Assembly (NCBI RefSeq): GCF_002847305.1
Contig: NZ_CP025408.1
Coordinates: forward strand, 480,001 to 544,000
Reading direction: 5' to 3'
Length of the DNA: 64,000 nt
Origin: Paracoccus tegillarcae
GTDB taxonomy: Bacteria; Pseudomonadota; Alphaproteobacteria; Rhodobacterales; Rhodobacteraceae
Positions 29,621 through 38,921 of this stretch are shown here, in pieces. How positions within the stretch are numbered: position 1 is the first letter of the stretch; every line of letters starts with the position of its first letter. Under the pieces are notes generated by a model that was not told where the DNA came from, ran no database searches, and was given only the letters and a program-made list of their open reading frames with translations. Made by a program: the position numbers and the translations under genes.

Positions 29621-29671
29621 TGCCTGCTTGGCCCCATCGAGGGGCCGCGCAGGCACGGCGCATTTTGCGCC
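29621..29671. terminator. two tandem hairpins between convergent yifB and gshB
   Basis: First stem: TGCCTGC (29621-29627) pairs with GCAGGCA (29649-29655) and encloses GGCCCC/GGGGCC (29630-29635, 29641-29646). Second stem: GGCGCA/TGCGCC (29657-29662, 29666-29671). Either strand could use them; there is no long T-run. Confidence 0.5.
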
Positions 29672-29673
29672 AA

Positions 29674-30621
29674 TCAGCGACTGGCGAGACGTTTCTCGAT
29701 TGCATCCCAGATCAGTGCGGCGGCGTTGATCCCGTCAAAGCGTTCCAGTTCCTGGATGCCCGTGGGCGAAGTGACGTTGATTTCCGTCAGCCAGCCGTCA
29801 ATCACGTCGATCCCGGTGAAAATCAGCCCCTTTTCACGCAGCGCCGGGCCGATACGGTCGCAGATCTCGCGTTCGCGGTCGGTCAGGTCGATCTTTTCTG
29901 GCCGCCCACCCACATGCATGTTCGAGCGCGCCTCGCCCGCAGCAGGGACCCGGTTGATCGCACCGACCGGCTCGCCATCCACCAGAATGATGCGCTTGTC
30001 GCCCTGGACCACAGCGGGCAGGTATTTCTGCGCGATCAGCGGCTCGCGGTTGATGCCGGCGAACAGCTCGGTCAGGGATGACAGATTGGGGTCAGTCGGG
30101 CGCAAATGGAAAACGCCTGCACCGCCATTCCCGTAGAGCGGCTTTACGATAATATCGCCGTGGCGTTCGCGAAACCGACGAATGGCGGCCACATCGCGGG
30201 CAATCATCGTCGGCGGGGTAAGCTCGGGAAAATCCAGCACGAACAGCTTTTCGGGGCTGTTGCGCACCCAGAAGGGGTCGTTGACCACCAATGCTGCGGG
30301 ATGCACGCGGTCCAGCAGATAGGTCGACGTGATATAGCCCATATCGAAGGGCGGGTCCTGGCGCAGCCAGATGACATCGAAATCGGACAGATCGACCTCG
30401 GCCCATTCACCAAAGGTGACGTGATTACCCTGTTCACGGCGCAGCGTCACCGGGCGGCCTCGTGCCAACACGCGGCCTTCGTCAAAAACCATCTGGTCGA
30501 CGGTATACTGAAAAAGCCGATGGCCACGTGCCTCGGCCTCGAGACCGATGCGAAAGGTGCTGTCGGCATCGACGGACACGTCCTCGATCGGGTCCATCTG
30601 AAGGGCGACGGAAAGCGACAT
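29674..30621 (-). CDS. gshB: glutathione synthetase
   Basis: 315-residue ATP-grasp enzyme joining gamma-glutamylcysteine and glycine. The N-terminal domain starts [20 protein letters not shown] and contains [14 protein letters not shown]. The ATP-grasp portion carries [14 protein letters not shown] and the metal-binding [23 protein letters not shown] 30621 is preceded by AAGGAGATCCGGC. Length and motifs are complete. The neighbour yraN is on the same strand 70 nt upstream. Confidence 0.96.
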   Translation of the reverse strand: MSLSVALQMDPIEDVSVDADSTFRIGLEAEARGHRLFQYTVDQMVFDEGRVLARGRPVTLRREQGNHVTFGEWAEVDLSDFDVIWLRQDPPFDMGYITSTYLLDRVHPAALVVNDPFWVRNSPEKLFVLDFPELTPPTMIARDVAAIRRFRERHGDIIVKPLYGNGGAGVFHLRPTDPNLSSLTELFAGINREPLIAQKYLPAVVQGDKRIILVDGEPVGAINRVPAAGEARSNMHVGGRPEKIDLTDREREICDRIGPALREKGLIFTGIDVIDGWLTEINVTSPTGIQELERFDGINAAALIWDAIEKRLASR

Positions 30622-30691
30622 GCCGGATCTCCTTGGTCAGCGCATCCTGCTTGTCGCCCGGTCAGAAATCAGTTGCAAGGGTCCGGTGTGC

Positions 30692-31084
30692 CTAGTTCAT
30701 CCCAAAGGCGTTGTGGATGATGTCGACGCGACCCAGCCCATCAACCAGCGCCGCATCGAAGCGCATCGGCACCGCGCGTCCGCCGTCAATGCCGTCAGCG
30801 AATTCCAGTGCGGCAAGGCAAATTCTGTCCATTTGCTGCCTGCCAAGGCGATACGACGCCTGTGCGTGACTGGTGGACTTTTTGACCTCGACAAAGACGA
30901 TTTCATCGCCGTCGCGAAAAATGAGATCGATTTCACCCGCAAGTCCACGCCAGCGCGATTCCAGCAGGCTGCACCCCTGCAGTTCATAGCGCGCAGCGAC
31001 CGAATGCTCGGCCATTTGCCCGGACAGGCAGGCGATCTGACCACGCCGCGCCCTGACGGTTTCGTTCTCAGGCCCTATACTCAC
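30692..31084 (-). CDS. yraN: YraN-family (UPF0102) putative endonuclease
   Basis: 130 residues with the PD-(D/E)xK-like core GEIDLIFRDGDEIVFVEVKK. I start at GTG 31084, which follows AAAGGA with a 6-nt gap; another in-frame GTG at 31102 lies inside rsmI. It is the usual neighbour of rsmI and lpoA in proteobacteria. The molecular role is not established, though a nuclease activity is predicted for the family. Confidence 0.88.
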   Translation of the reverse strand: MSIGPENETVRARRGQIACLSGQMAEHSVAARYELQGCSLLESRWRGLAGEIDLIFRDGDEIVFVEVKKSTSHAQASYRLGRQQMDRICLAALEFADGIDGGRAVPMRFDAALVDGLGRVDIIHNAFGMN

Positions 31085-31085
31085 T

Positions 31086-32003
31086 CTATGTCCTTTCGTC
31101 ACCGGGCTTCATGTCCAGCGCAAGCTGATAGACGGCCCGCCGGGGCAAGCCCAATCGTGTCGCAACCTCGCGTGAGGCGTCTTTGACCGTCGCGTCCTGC
31201 AGCGCCTGTCGCAATTCAGCGCGAATCGCGTCGTCATCGACGGCGACGGGGGCTGGCCGATCCAGCACAAGCACGACTTCGCCGCGCAATCCTTCATCGG
31301 GGATTTGCTCGGCCAGTTCTGCAGCCGTTCCCCGGATCAGTTCTTCGAATTTCTTGGTCAGTTCCCTGCAAATGACGATAGATCGATTCGGTTCAATCTC
31401 GCACAATTTTGCCAAGGTATCCTTAACGCGCCTCGGGCTTTCATAAAGGATCAGTGTCGCATCGATTGCCCCCCATTGGCGCAGCCAGGTGTCGCGCGCA
31501 CCATCTGCGTTCGGCGGAAAGCCTGCGAAAAGAAAGCGATCGCTTGGCAGGCCCGCCACGGTCAGCGCGGCCAGCGCAGCCGAGGCGCCCGGAACAGGAT
31601 GCAACCGAAGGCCCATTGCAGCGGCGTCACGCGCAAGCTTGAAACCCGGATCGGCCACCATCGGCGTACCCGCATCCGAACAGAACGCCACCGAGGCACC
31701 CTCGGCCAGCCTGGCCAACAGACCCGGGCGAGCACGGTCGGCATTGTGATCGTGATAGGCGATAATTCGCCGTCCGCGCAGCGGGATCGCGTGGATCTCC
31801 ATCAGGTGGCGCAGGACCCGGGTATCCTCGGCGGCCAGAACCTCGGCCGCGTTCAGCACGTCCAGCGCGCGCAAGGTTATGTCGCGTGCAGCGCCGATCG
31901 GCGTGGCCACCAGATACAGACCCGGCAGCAATGTCGGTGCGTCGATGCGCGCCGCAATCTCGGAGGCGGCGTCCAGTCCGGTGCGGTCGGTGTTATTGTT
32001 CAT
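31086..32003 (-). CDS. rsmI: 16S rRNA (cytidine(1402)-2'-O)-methyltransferase
   Basis: 305-residue SAM-dependent methyltransferase (tetrapyrrole-methylase fold) that modifies C1402 in the ribosomal P site. Family segments: GLYLVATPIGAARDITLRAL, EDTRVLRHLM, VAFCSDAGTPMVADPG and PVPGASAALAAL. ATG 32003 follows CAGGAGAGCCGC; the ORF extends further upstream, but those residues are not conserved. Divergent from the LpoA-like gene. Confidence 0.95.
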   Translation of the reverse strand: MNNNTDRTGLDAASEIAARIDAPTLLPGLYLVATPIGAARDITLRALDVLNAAEVLAAEDTRVLRHLMEIHAIPLRGRRIIAYHDHNADRARPGLLARLAEGASVAFCSDAGTPMVADPGFKLARDAAAMGLRLHPVPGASAALAALTVAGLPSDRFLFAGFPPNADGARDTWLRQWGAIDATLILYESPRRVKDTLAKLCEIEPNRSIVICRELTKKFEELIRGTAAELAEQIPDEGLRGEVVLVLDRPAPVAVDDDAIRAELRQALQDATVKDASREVATRLGLPRRAVYQLALDMKPGDERT

Positions 32004-32109
32004 GCGGCTCTCCTGCCCGTTTTCCGGCTGCGCTGATTGCCAAGTCGGGGATATGTGAATACGCTGGCTGCCAGCAAGATAAACCCGAACCTGACAGGGA
32101 ATTTTCATT

Positions 32110-33315
32110 ATGTTCGCCTTTGCCCAACGCCATGGCGCGCTGCCCGCCCGTTCGTTTCTAATGCGGGCCGGCGCCATTGCATCTGCGGTTCTGATCGCCG
32201 CCTGCCAACCGATCGGTCAAGCCGGAACCGGCAGCCAGAGTGGCCAGATGATTGATCCATCTGAGCCCGTCACCGTCTCGCTGTTGGCGCCAGGCGGCAG
32301 CGGCAATGCCAATCTGGACTGGTTGTCACGCTCGCTCAAGAACGCCGCTCGGATGGCTGCCGCCGACGCTCAGGGTGCACAGATCGACCTGCGCATCTAT
32401 GATACCGGCGGCGACGCGGCACAGGCCGTCGCGCGTGCCTCCGAGGGTGCTGATGCCGGCGCCAAGATCGTGCTGGGGCCGCTGTTTGCCGAATCTGCCA
32501 ACGCTGTCGGAAACGCGATGGCGCAGCGCAATATCAATGTGATGACCTTCTCGAACAATGCCGATGTCGCGGGCGGAAACGTCTTCGTGGTGGGCAGCAC
32601 CTTCGCAAACGTCGCCGACCGTCTGGTCAGCTACGGCGTGCGCAACGGCAAGCGCCGCATCTTGTCGGTGTCCGAGAATGACGTCGCAGGCCAGGTCGGC
32701 GCCCGCGCGATTGAAACGGCAGCCGCCAGAAATGGCGCGACGCTGGCCGGCAAAGTGACCCACCCGGTTTCGATCACGGGGATTGACGGCGTTGCGCCGC
32801 AAATCGCCCAGGCCGCGCAATCAGGCCAGATCGACGCGATCTTCATGACGGCAAACAATCAGGCTGTGCTGCCCTATCTGACCGAAAAACTGGCCGCCGC
32901 CGGCGTGACCAGCCAGGTCACCCAGTTCATGGGGCTGACCCGGTGGGACGAGCCCAACTCGCGGCTCGAACTGCCGCAATTGCAGGGCGGCTGGTTCGCG
33001 ATCCCCGATACCACGCGCAAGGCGCAGTTCGAGGCCCGCTATCGCGCGGCCTATGGCGAGGCACCGCATGAATTGGCCGGTCTGGCCTATGACGGCGTCG
33101 CGGCCATCGCGGCGAATATCCGCGCGGGCAAACGCGATGCCGTTGCCAGTTCGGGCCTCACCCAGCGCGCAGGCTTTTCGGGTGTGAACGGTGCCTTCCG
33201 CTTCCGTCCCGACGGCACCAACCAGCGTGCAATGGCCGTGGCGACGATACGCGGCAATCAACTGGTCATCCTTGATCCCGCCCCGAGCCGCTTTGGCCGA
33301 GGTGCCGGGTTCTGA
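32110..33315 (+). CDS. LpoA-like penicillin-binding protein activator lipoprotein
   Basis: 401 residues. An N-terminal lipoprotein signal ends in LIAAC (Cys32). The rest is a type I periplasmic-binding-protein fold (VSLLAPGGSGN, IVLGPLFAESANAVGNA, MTFSNNADVAGGN). E. coli LpoA, an outer-membrane activator of PBP1A, has the same C-terminal domain plus an N-terminal TPR domain, which this 401-residue form lacks. The rsmI-lpoA-yraN association, as in E. coli, supports the assignment. Confidence 0.8.
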   Translation: MFAFAQRHGALPARSFLMRAGAIASAVLIAACQPIGQAGTGSQSGQMIDPSEPVTVSLLAPGGSGNANLDWLSRSLKNAARMAAADAQGAQIDLRIYDTGGDAAQAVARASEGADAGAKIVLGPLFAESANAVGNAMAQRNINVMTFSNNADVAGGNVFVVGSTFANVADRLVSYGVRNGKRRILSVSENDVAGQVGARAIETAAARNGATLAGKVTHPVSITGIDGVAPQIAQAAQSGQIDAIFMTANNQAVLPYLTEKLAAAGVTSQVTQFMGLTRWDEPNSRLELPQLQGGWFAIPDTTRKAQFEARYRAAYGEAPHELAGLAYDGVAAIAANIRAGKRDAVASSGLTQRAGFSGVNGAFRFRPDGTNQRAMAVATIRGNQLVILDPAPSRFGRGAGF

Positions 33316-33338
33316 TCTTGCCGACCAGGGAACCACAA

Positions 33339-36116
33339 ATGCCGGATGATAATCCGGTTCAAAGCGCCCCGGCATTGCCCGGGGCGCATTCCGTATTCGA
33401 TCCCGGCACCTTCCTGCCTGCATTGGATACGGCGCTGGCAGGGCTGACCGAAGCGCGTGATATTCGGGCCGCAACCGTCAAACTGCTATCAGAGGCGCGC
33501 AAATCGGCGATGGCCGATATCGTGACCGGTTTCGAGTCGCATCCGCGCGCCGCACGAGAGACCGTGCGGGCCATCGCCAGCCTGACCGACGGGATCGTGA
33601 CCGCGATCCATCATGTTGCAACGACCCTGCTGCATCCCCATTCCAGCCCCTCGGAAATCGAGCGGCTGGCGGTGCTGGCCGTTGGCGGCTATGGCCGCGC
33701 CGAGATGGCGCCGCAATCGGATGTCGACCTGCTGTTCCTGACGCCCTGGAAGGTCACGGCCTGGGCGGAAAGCGTGGTTGAGTCCATGCTCTACATGCTG
33801 TGGGACATGAACCTGAAGATCGGTCATTCGGTCCGTTCCGTCGATGAGTGCCTGCGCCTTGGGGCGGGCGACATGACCATCCGCACCGCGCTGGTCGAAC
33901 ACCGGCTGGTCACAGGCTATGCACCGTTGGCGCAGGAACTGCGCGAACGGCTGTGGTCAGAGCTGTTCGTCAAGACGGTGCCCGAATTCGTCGAGGCCAA
34001 ACTGGCCGAGCGTGACGCCCGGCACGAAAAACAGGGCGGCCAGCGCTATGTGCTGGAACCCAACGTGAAAGAGGGCAAGGGCGGGCTGCGCGACCTGCAA
34101 ACGCTGTACTGGATCGGCAAGTATATCCACCGCGTGGATCGTGCCGTCGAACTGGTCGATCTGGGCTTTTTCACGCGCGAGGAACATCTCAGCTTCTGGC
34201 AGGCCGAGGATTTCCTCTGGGCCGTGCGCTGCCATCTGCATCTGATTGCGGGGCGACCGGTCGATCAGCTGACCTTTGATATGCAGGTCGAGGTCTCGCA
34301 GCGCATGGGATACCGCGATGGCAATGGTCGGCGCGAGGTCGAGCATTTCATGCAGGACTATTTTCGCCACGCCACCAATGTAGGCGAGGTCACGCGCGTC
34401 TTTCTGACCGCGCTGGAGGCAAGCCATGTTCACAAGGCGCCCTTTCTGGGCCGGCTGTTTCGACGCCGCCGCAAATTGCGCGTGGGTTTTGCCGAAGATG
34501 GCGGCCGGCTGGCCGTGGCGGACAGCGAAGAATTTGTCAGGCAGCCGATCAATCTGCTGCGCCTCTTCGAAGAGGCGCTGCGCACTGGTCTGCTGATCCA
34601 CCCCGATGCGATGCGGCTGGTGACCATGCATCTTGACCTGATAGACGATTCGGTTCGCACCAATCCCGAGGCCGCGCGGATTTTTCTGGATCTGCTGCTC
34701 AAGCACGGCAACCCCGAACGCGCCCTGCGCCGGATGAGCGAACTGGGCGTGCTGTCGGCCTTTATTCCCGAATTCGAACCGATCGTGGCGATGATGCAGT
34801 TCAACGTCTATCATCACTACACCGTGGACGAGCATTCGATCCAATGCGTCGCCGCCCTGGCCGAGATCGAGCGCGGCGAACACCCCGATGATCTGCCGCT
34901 GTCGCATGAGATCATGGAAGCGGGCATCAATCGCCGGGTGCTTTATCTGGCGACGCTGCTGCACGATATCGGCAAGGGGCGGCCCGAAGACCACTCGATC
35001 CTTGGGGCGCGTCTGGCACGGCGGGTGGTGACCCGGCTCGGCTTTACCGCCGAAGAGGTCGAGACCGTCGAATGGCTGGTGCGCAACCATCTGCTGATGT
35101 CCGACGTGGCGCAAAAGCGCGATATATCCGACCCGCGCACGCTGCGCGACTTTGCCAAGGCGGTGAAGACGAAAAAGCGGCTGGACATGCTGCTGGTGCT
35201 GACCGTCTGCGATATTCGCGGCGTCGGCCCCGGCACCTGGAACAACTGGAAAGCGATGCTGCTGCGCAAGCTGCATCAGGAAACTGCGGCCGCGCTGGAT
35301 GGCGGGCTGGAAGAACTGAACCGCGACAAGCGCCAGAACGAGGCCAAACGCGCCCTGCGGCACCTGCTGGTCGCGACCGGCTGGGAGGCCAAAGAGATCC
35401 GCGCCGAGATCGCGCGGCATTACGACAGCTATTGGCCGGGCCTGCCAACCGAGACGCAGGCGATCTTTGCCAGGTTGCTGAACGGGATTGGCCCCGATGA
35501 GATCCGCATCGACCTGAAACCCGATACCGACCGCGACGCCACCCGAGCTGCCTTTGTGCTGTCGGATCATCCGGGCATCTTCTCGCGCCTTTGCGGGGCA
35601 TTGTCGCTGATGGGGGCCAACGTCGTCGACGCGCGCACCTATACCACCAAGGACGGCTATGCGACGGCGGTGTTCTGGGTACAGGATTCCGACGGTCACC
35701 CCTATGCCCAGGATCGCCTGCCCCGTTTGCGCCGCATGATTGACCGGACGCTGAACGGCGAAGTTGTCGCGCGCGATGCCTTTGCCGATCGTGACAAGCC
35801 GCGCAAGCGCGACAGCCAGTTCCGCTTTCCGACGCATGTCACCTTCGACAATGAAGGCAGCGATATCTATACCATCATCGAGGTCGACACGCGCGACCGG
35901 CCGGGCCTGCTTTATGACCTGACCCGGACGCTGGCGACGAACCATATTCAGATTGCCAGCGCCGTGATCGCCACCTATGGCGCGCAGGTCGTGGACAGTT
36001 TTTATGTCAAGGACATGTTCGGAATGAAGCTGTTTGCTGATGCCAAGCGCAGTTCGCTGGAAAAGAAATTGCGGCTGGCGATCCAGCAGGGCACGGAACG
36101 GGCAGGCAAGAACTGA
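33339..36116 (+). CDS. glnD: bifunctional PII uridylyltransferase/uridylyl-removing enzyme
   Basis: 925 residues; senses glutamine and modifies PII proteins. Order: nucleotidyltransferase domain with GGYGRAEMAPQSDVDLLF (116-133), the middle GlnD region (LEPNVKEGKGGLRDLQ), an HD domain for deuridylylation with LLHDIGKGRPEDHS, and two ACT domains near the C-terminus (VLSDHPGIFSRLCGALS; VDTRDRPGLLYDLTRTLA). I use ATG 33339 after CAGGGA; a TTG at 33318 would add seven residues. Its stop overlaps the murJ start (TGATG). Confidence 0.97.
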   Translation: MPDDNPVQSAPALPGAHSVFDPGTFLPALDTALAGLTEARDIRAATVKLLSEARKSAMADIVTGFESHPRAARETVRAIASLTDGIVTAIHHVATTLLHPHSSPSEIERLAVLAVGGYGRAEMAPQSDVDLLFLTPWKVTAWAESVVESMLYMLWDMNLKIGHSVRSVDECLRLGAGDMTIRTALVEHRLVTGYAPLAQELRERLWSELFVKTVPEFVEAKLAERDARHEKQGGQRYVLEPNVKEGKGGLRDLQTLYWIGKYIHRVDRAVELVDLGFFTREEHLSFWQAEDFLWAVRCHLHLIAGRPVDQLTFDMQVEVSQRMGYRDGNGRREVEHFMQDYFRHATNVGEVTRVFLTALEASHVHKAPFLGRLFRRRRKLRVGFAEDGGRLAVADSEEFVRQPINLLRLFEEALRTGLLIHPDAMRLVTMHLDLIDDSVRTNPEAARIFLDLLLKHGNPERALRRMSELGVLSAFIPEFEPIVAMMQFNVYHHYTVDEHSIQCVAALAEIERGEHPDDLPLSHEIMEAGINRRVLYLATLLHDIGKGRPEDHSILGARLARRVVTRLGFTAEEVETVEWLVRNHLLMSDVAQKRDISDPRTLRDFAKAVKTKKRLDMLLVLTVCDIRGVGPGTWNNWKAMLLRKLHQETAAALDGGLEELNRDKRQNEAKRALRHLLVATGWEAKEIRAEIARHYDSYWPGLPTETQAIFARLLNGIGPDEIRIDLKPDTDRDATRAAFVLSDHPGIFSRLCGALSLMGANVVDARTYTTKDGYATAVFWVQDSDGHPYAQDRLPRLRRMIDRTLNGEVVARDAFADRDKPRKRDSQFRFPTHVTFDNEGSDIYTIIEVDTRDRPGLLYDLTRTLATNHIQIASAVIATYGAQVVDSFYVKDMFGMKLFADAKRSSLEKKLRLAIQQGTERAGKN

Positions 36117-37651
36117 TGGCGAAATCCGGACTGGTGCGCGGCTTTCTGTCGGTTGGCAGCTGGACCATGGTGTCCCGCGTCTCGGGCTTTGTCCGTGACA
36201 TCCTGATGGCCGCATGGCTGGGCACCGGCCCCGTTGCCGAGGCCTTTCTGATCGCGCTGTCCCTGCCCAACATGTTTCGCCGCTTTTTTGCCGAAGGGGC
36301 CTTCAACACCGCCTTCATCCCGATGTTTTCCAAGAGGCTGGAGGATCGGGCCGATGCACAGCGTTTCGCCTCCGAGGCGTTTTCGGGGCTGTTTATCACC
36401 GTGCTGATCCTGTCGGCGCTGGCGATGATCTTCATGCCGGGGCTGGTCTGGCTGATGGCCTCTGGCTTTGTGGGGGATGAACGTTTCGCGCTGGCCGTCG
36501 AATACGGGCGCATCACCTTTCCCTATATCCTGCTGATCTCGATGGCCTCGATGGTCTCGGGTGTTCTGAATGCCAATGGCCGCTTTACCGCCGCCGCCGC
36601 CGCGCCGGTCCTTCTGAACCTGTTGTTCATCATGGCCATGGGGATGGGGCGCTGGCGGGGTTGGGATCTGGGCCTGACGCTGGCATGGGCCACGCCTGTC
36701 ACCGGGATCGCCCAATTGGGGCTGGTCTGGTGGGACGCCCATCGAACCGGCTGGACCTTCTGGCCCAAACGCCCGCGCTTGTCGCCCGACATGCGCCGGC
36801 TGCTGGCGGTGGCTCTGCCCGCGGCCTTTGCCGGCGGTGTGGTCCAACTGAACCTGCTGATCGGACGGCAGGTCGGGTCGCGGTTTGATGGCGCGATTGC
36901 CTGGCTCAGCTATTCCGACCGGCTTTATCAGCTGCCGCTTGGCGTGGTCGGTGCGGCGGTTGCGGTTGTGCTGTTGCCCGAATTGGCGCGCCGCTTGCGG
37001 GCCGAGGATCACGCGGGCGGCCAATCCGCCTATAGCCGCGCGACCGAGTTCGGCCTGTTCCTGACCCTGCCCGCCGCCTTTGCCATCGCCATCATCGCCG
37101 TGCCGATGGTCTCGACCCTGTTCGAGCGCGGCGCATTCGGTCCCGATGACACCGTGCAAACCGCCCGCGCGCTGGTCGTCTATGCGCTTGGCCTGCCGGC
37201 ATTCGTGCTGCAGAAGATCCTGCAACCGCTGTATTTCGCCCGCGAAGATACCCGGACGCCCTTCCGTTTCGCGCTGTTTTCCATGTTCGTGAATGCTGCC
37301 GTCGCCTTCGGCCTGATGGGCAGTATAGGCTTTTTGGCCGCCGCCCTTGGCACAACATTTGCTGCCTGGGTGATGGTCGCGCAATTGTGGTGGGGCACCC
37401 GGTCGATGGGTCAGGCCGCGCGCGCCGATGCCCGCCTGCGCCGCGCTGCACCGCGTATCCTGCTGGCCTCGGCACTGATGGCAGTGGCGCTTTGGTTCAT
37501 GATGAACTGGCTGGACGCCTCATCCATCGGCCGCATTCCCGGTCTGGCCATTCTGGTCTTTGGCGGCGCGGCCATCTATTTCACGCTGGCCTTTGCAACC
37601 GGCGCCTATCGCCTGTCGGAGCTGAAATCCGCCGTCAAACGGTCGCGCTAA
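36116..37651 (+). CDS. murJ: lipid II flippase MurJ
   Basis: 511-residue, roughly 14-helix MATE-like protein that flips lipid II across the inner membrane. Family features: GSWTMVSRVSGFVRDILMAA at the N-terminus, LPNMFRRFFAEGAFNTAFIP and LFERGAFGPDDT. It overlaps the glnD stop by one base, and the glnD-murJ pair is seen in related genomes. Complete length. Confidence 0.96.
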   Translation: MAKSGLVRGFLSVGSWTMVSRVSGFVRDILMAAWLGTGPVAEAFLIALSLPNMFRRFFAEGAFNTAFIPMFSKRLEDRADAQRFASEAFSGLFITVLILSALAMIFMPGLVWLMASGFVGDERFALAVEYGRITFPYILLISMASMVSGVLNANGRFTAAAAAPVLLNLLFIMAMGMGRWRGWDLGLTLAWATPVTGIAQLGLVWWDAHRTGWTFWPKRPRLSPDMRRLLAVALPAAFAGGVVQLNLLIGRQVGSRFDGAIAWLSYSDRLYQLPLGVVGAAVAVVLLPELARRLRAEDHAGGQSAYSRATEFGLFLTLPAAFAIAIIAVPMVSTLFERGAFGPDDTVQTARALVVYALGLPAFVLQKILQPLYFAREDTRTPFRFALFSMFVNAAVAFGLMGSIGFLAAALGTTFAAWVMVAQLWWGTRSMGQAARADARLRRAAPRILLASALMAVALWFMMNWLDASSIGRIPGLAILVFGGAAIYFTLAFATGAYRLSELKSAVKRSR

Positions 37652-37780
37652 GCCGCGCGATGCGCAGATGCACACGAGGTCTTGAGGGTCTGCGGCTTGT
37701 CGTTGCTTCCCCCAGCCTCCAAATAGCGATGCCGTTCCTTCATCAGGCCGTTTCTGGCCCACCCGCAAAGCCTGGACCAG

Positions 37781-38896
37781 ATGTATAACCCTTTCAAACG
37801 CGCCCAATCCAAGGTCAAACGACAGATACGCCGGAACACCGCTGCCGCAGTCGCCAGCATGTTCGAGCCCTTTCGCCCGCCAAAGCCCAAGACCAAGCGC
37901 AAGACGACCAAAACAGCAAAACCTGCGACCAAGACGGCCACCAAACCCCGCGCGCGTGCCAGCAAGGCAAGTCAAACGGCCAAGACGCCCGCCACATCCC
38001 GCGCAAAAACGACGACACCGCGCGGTGCCTCGTTCAAACGCGGCGTCCATGTCTGCGAATTCGGGCAGCGCTCGTTCAACCTGTATACCCCGGTTTCTGC
38101 GAAAACGGCGACCGGCCCGCTGCCCTTGCTTGTGATGCTGCACGGCTGCGGTCAGACACCCGACGATTTCGCGCGCGGCACCGGCATGAACGTGCTTGCC
38201 GAAGAGTTCGGATTTCTGGTGGTCTATCCAGCGCAGGAACGCAGGACCCAGATCTATCGCTGCTGGAACTGGTACAAGCGCGACGATCAGGGCCGTGGGC
38301 AAGGCGAACCCGCACTGATCGCCAGCCTGACCCGGCGTGTGATCGCTGAAAACGACATCGATCCGGCCAAGGTCTATATCGCCGGCCTTTCGGCGGGTGC
38401 GTCCGCATCCTTGATCATCGCGTCCGCCTATCCCGATATTTTCGCGGCCGTGGGTGCGCATTCCGGCCTGCCGGTCGGCGCGGCCCATGACGAGCGCTCG
38501 GCCATCGTTGCCATGCAGCACGGCGCACCGGGGGATCGCAATCTGGTGCCGATGCCGACGATCAATTTCCACGGCGGCTCCGACAAGGTGGTGCACCCCC
38601 GTAATGGCCGCTTTGTCGCCTCCCGCGCGCTAGAGCCTTATTCGCATTTGCCCAAGTCAGAAAAGACCGGGCGGGTGCCGGGTGGCCGCAAATACGTCAA
38701 GACGATGCACAGGATCGGGAAAGGCCGGTCCTTTGTTGAACAATGGGTCATCGCCGATTCCGGCCACGCATGGTCCGGTGGCAACGCCGCTGGCAGCTAT
38801 ACCGATCCGGACGGGCCAGACGCATCGCGCGCCATGGTCCGGTTCTTCCTGCGCCATCGCACGACGGTAAAGCGGCGATCCGCTGCACCTGCCTGA
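37781..38896 (+). CDS. PHB-depolymerase-family esterase with Lys/Thr-rich N-terminus
   Basis: 371 residues. From about residue 88 it is an alpha/beta hydrolase of the extracellular/intracellular PHB-depolymerase family: oxyanion loop MLHGCGQTPDDFA (119-131), nucleophile Ser204 in GLSAGAS and the catalytic His in ADSGHAWSGG. Residues 33-80 are low-complexity, rich in Lys, Thr, Ala and Pro, and the first 30 are basic and amphipathic. No signal peptide is seen, so it is probably intracellular. The promoter is unclear and no strong ribosome site precedes ATG 37781. Confidence 0.85.
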   Translation: MYNPFKRAQSKVKRQIRRNTAAAVASMFEPFRPPKPKTKRKTTKTAKPATKTATKPRARASKASQTAKTPATSRAKTTTPRGASFKRGVHVCEFGQRSFNLYTPVSAKTATGPLPLLVMLHGCGQTPDDFARGTGMNVLAEEFGFLVVYPAQERRTQIYRCWNWYKRDDQGRGQGEPALIASLTRRVIAENDIDPAKVYIAGLSAGASASLIIASAYPDIFAAVGAHSGLPVGAAHDERSAIVAMQHGAPGDRNLVPMPTINFHGGSDKVVHPRNGRFVASRALEPYSHLPKSEKTGRVPGGRKYVKTMHRIGKGRSFVEQWVIADSGHAWSGGNAAGSYTDPDGPDASRAMVRFFLRHRTTVKRRSAAPA

Positions 38897-38921
38897 CCCG
38901 GTTCGTTCTGCGCGACCCGCC

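Noticed and set aside
33957..36215. 752-codon antisense ORF opposite glnD
   Set aside because: It is the complement of glnD, an ordinary high-GC shadow; glnD has full family motifs.
37652..37780. Promoter (TTGTCG-N17-CAAATA) for the PHB-depolymerase-like gene
   Set aside because: The -10 match is poor and no ribosome site follows; not listed as a feature.
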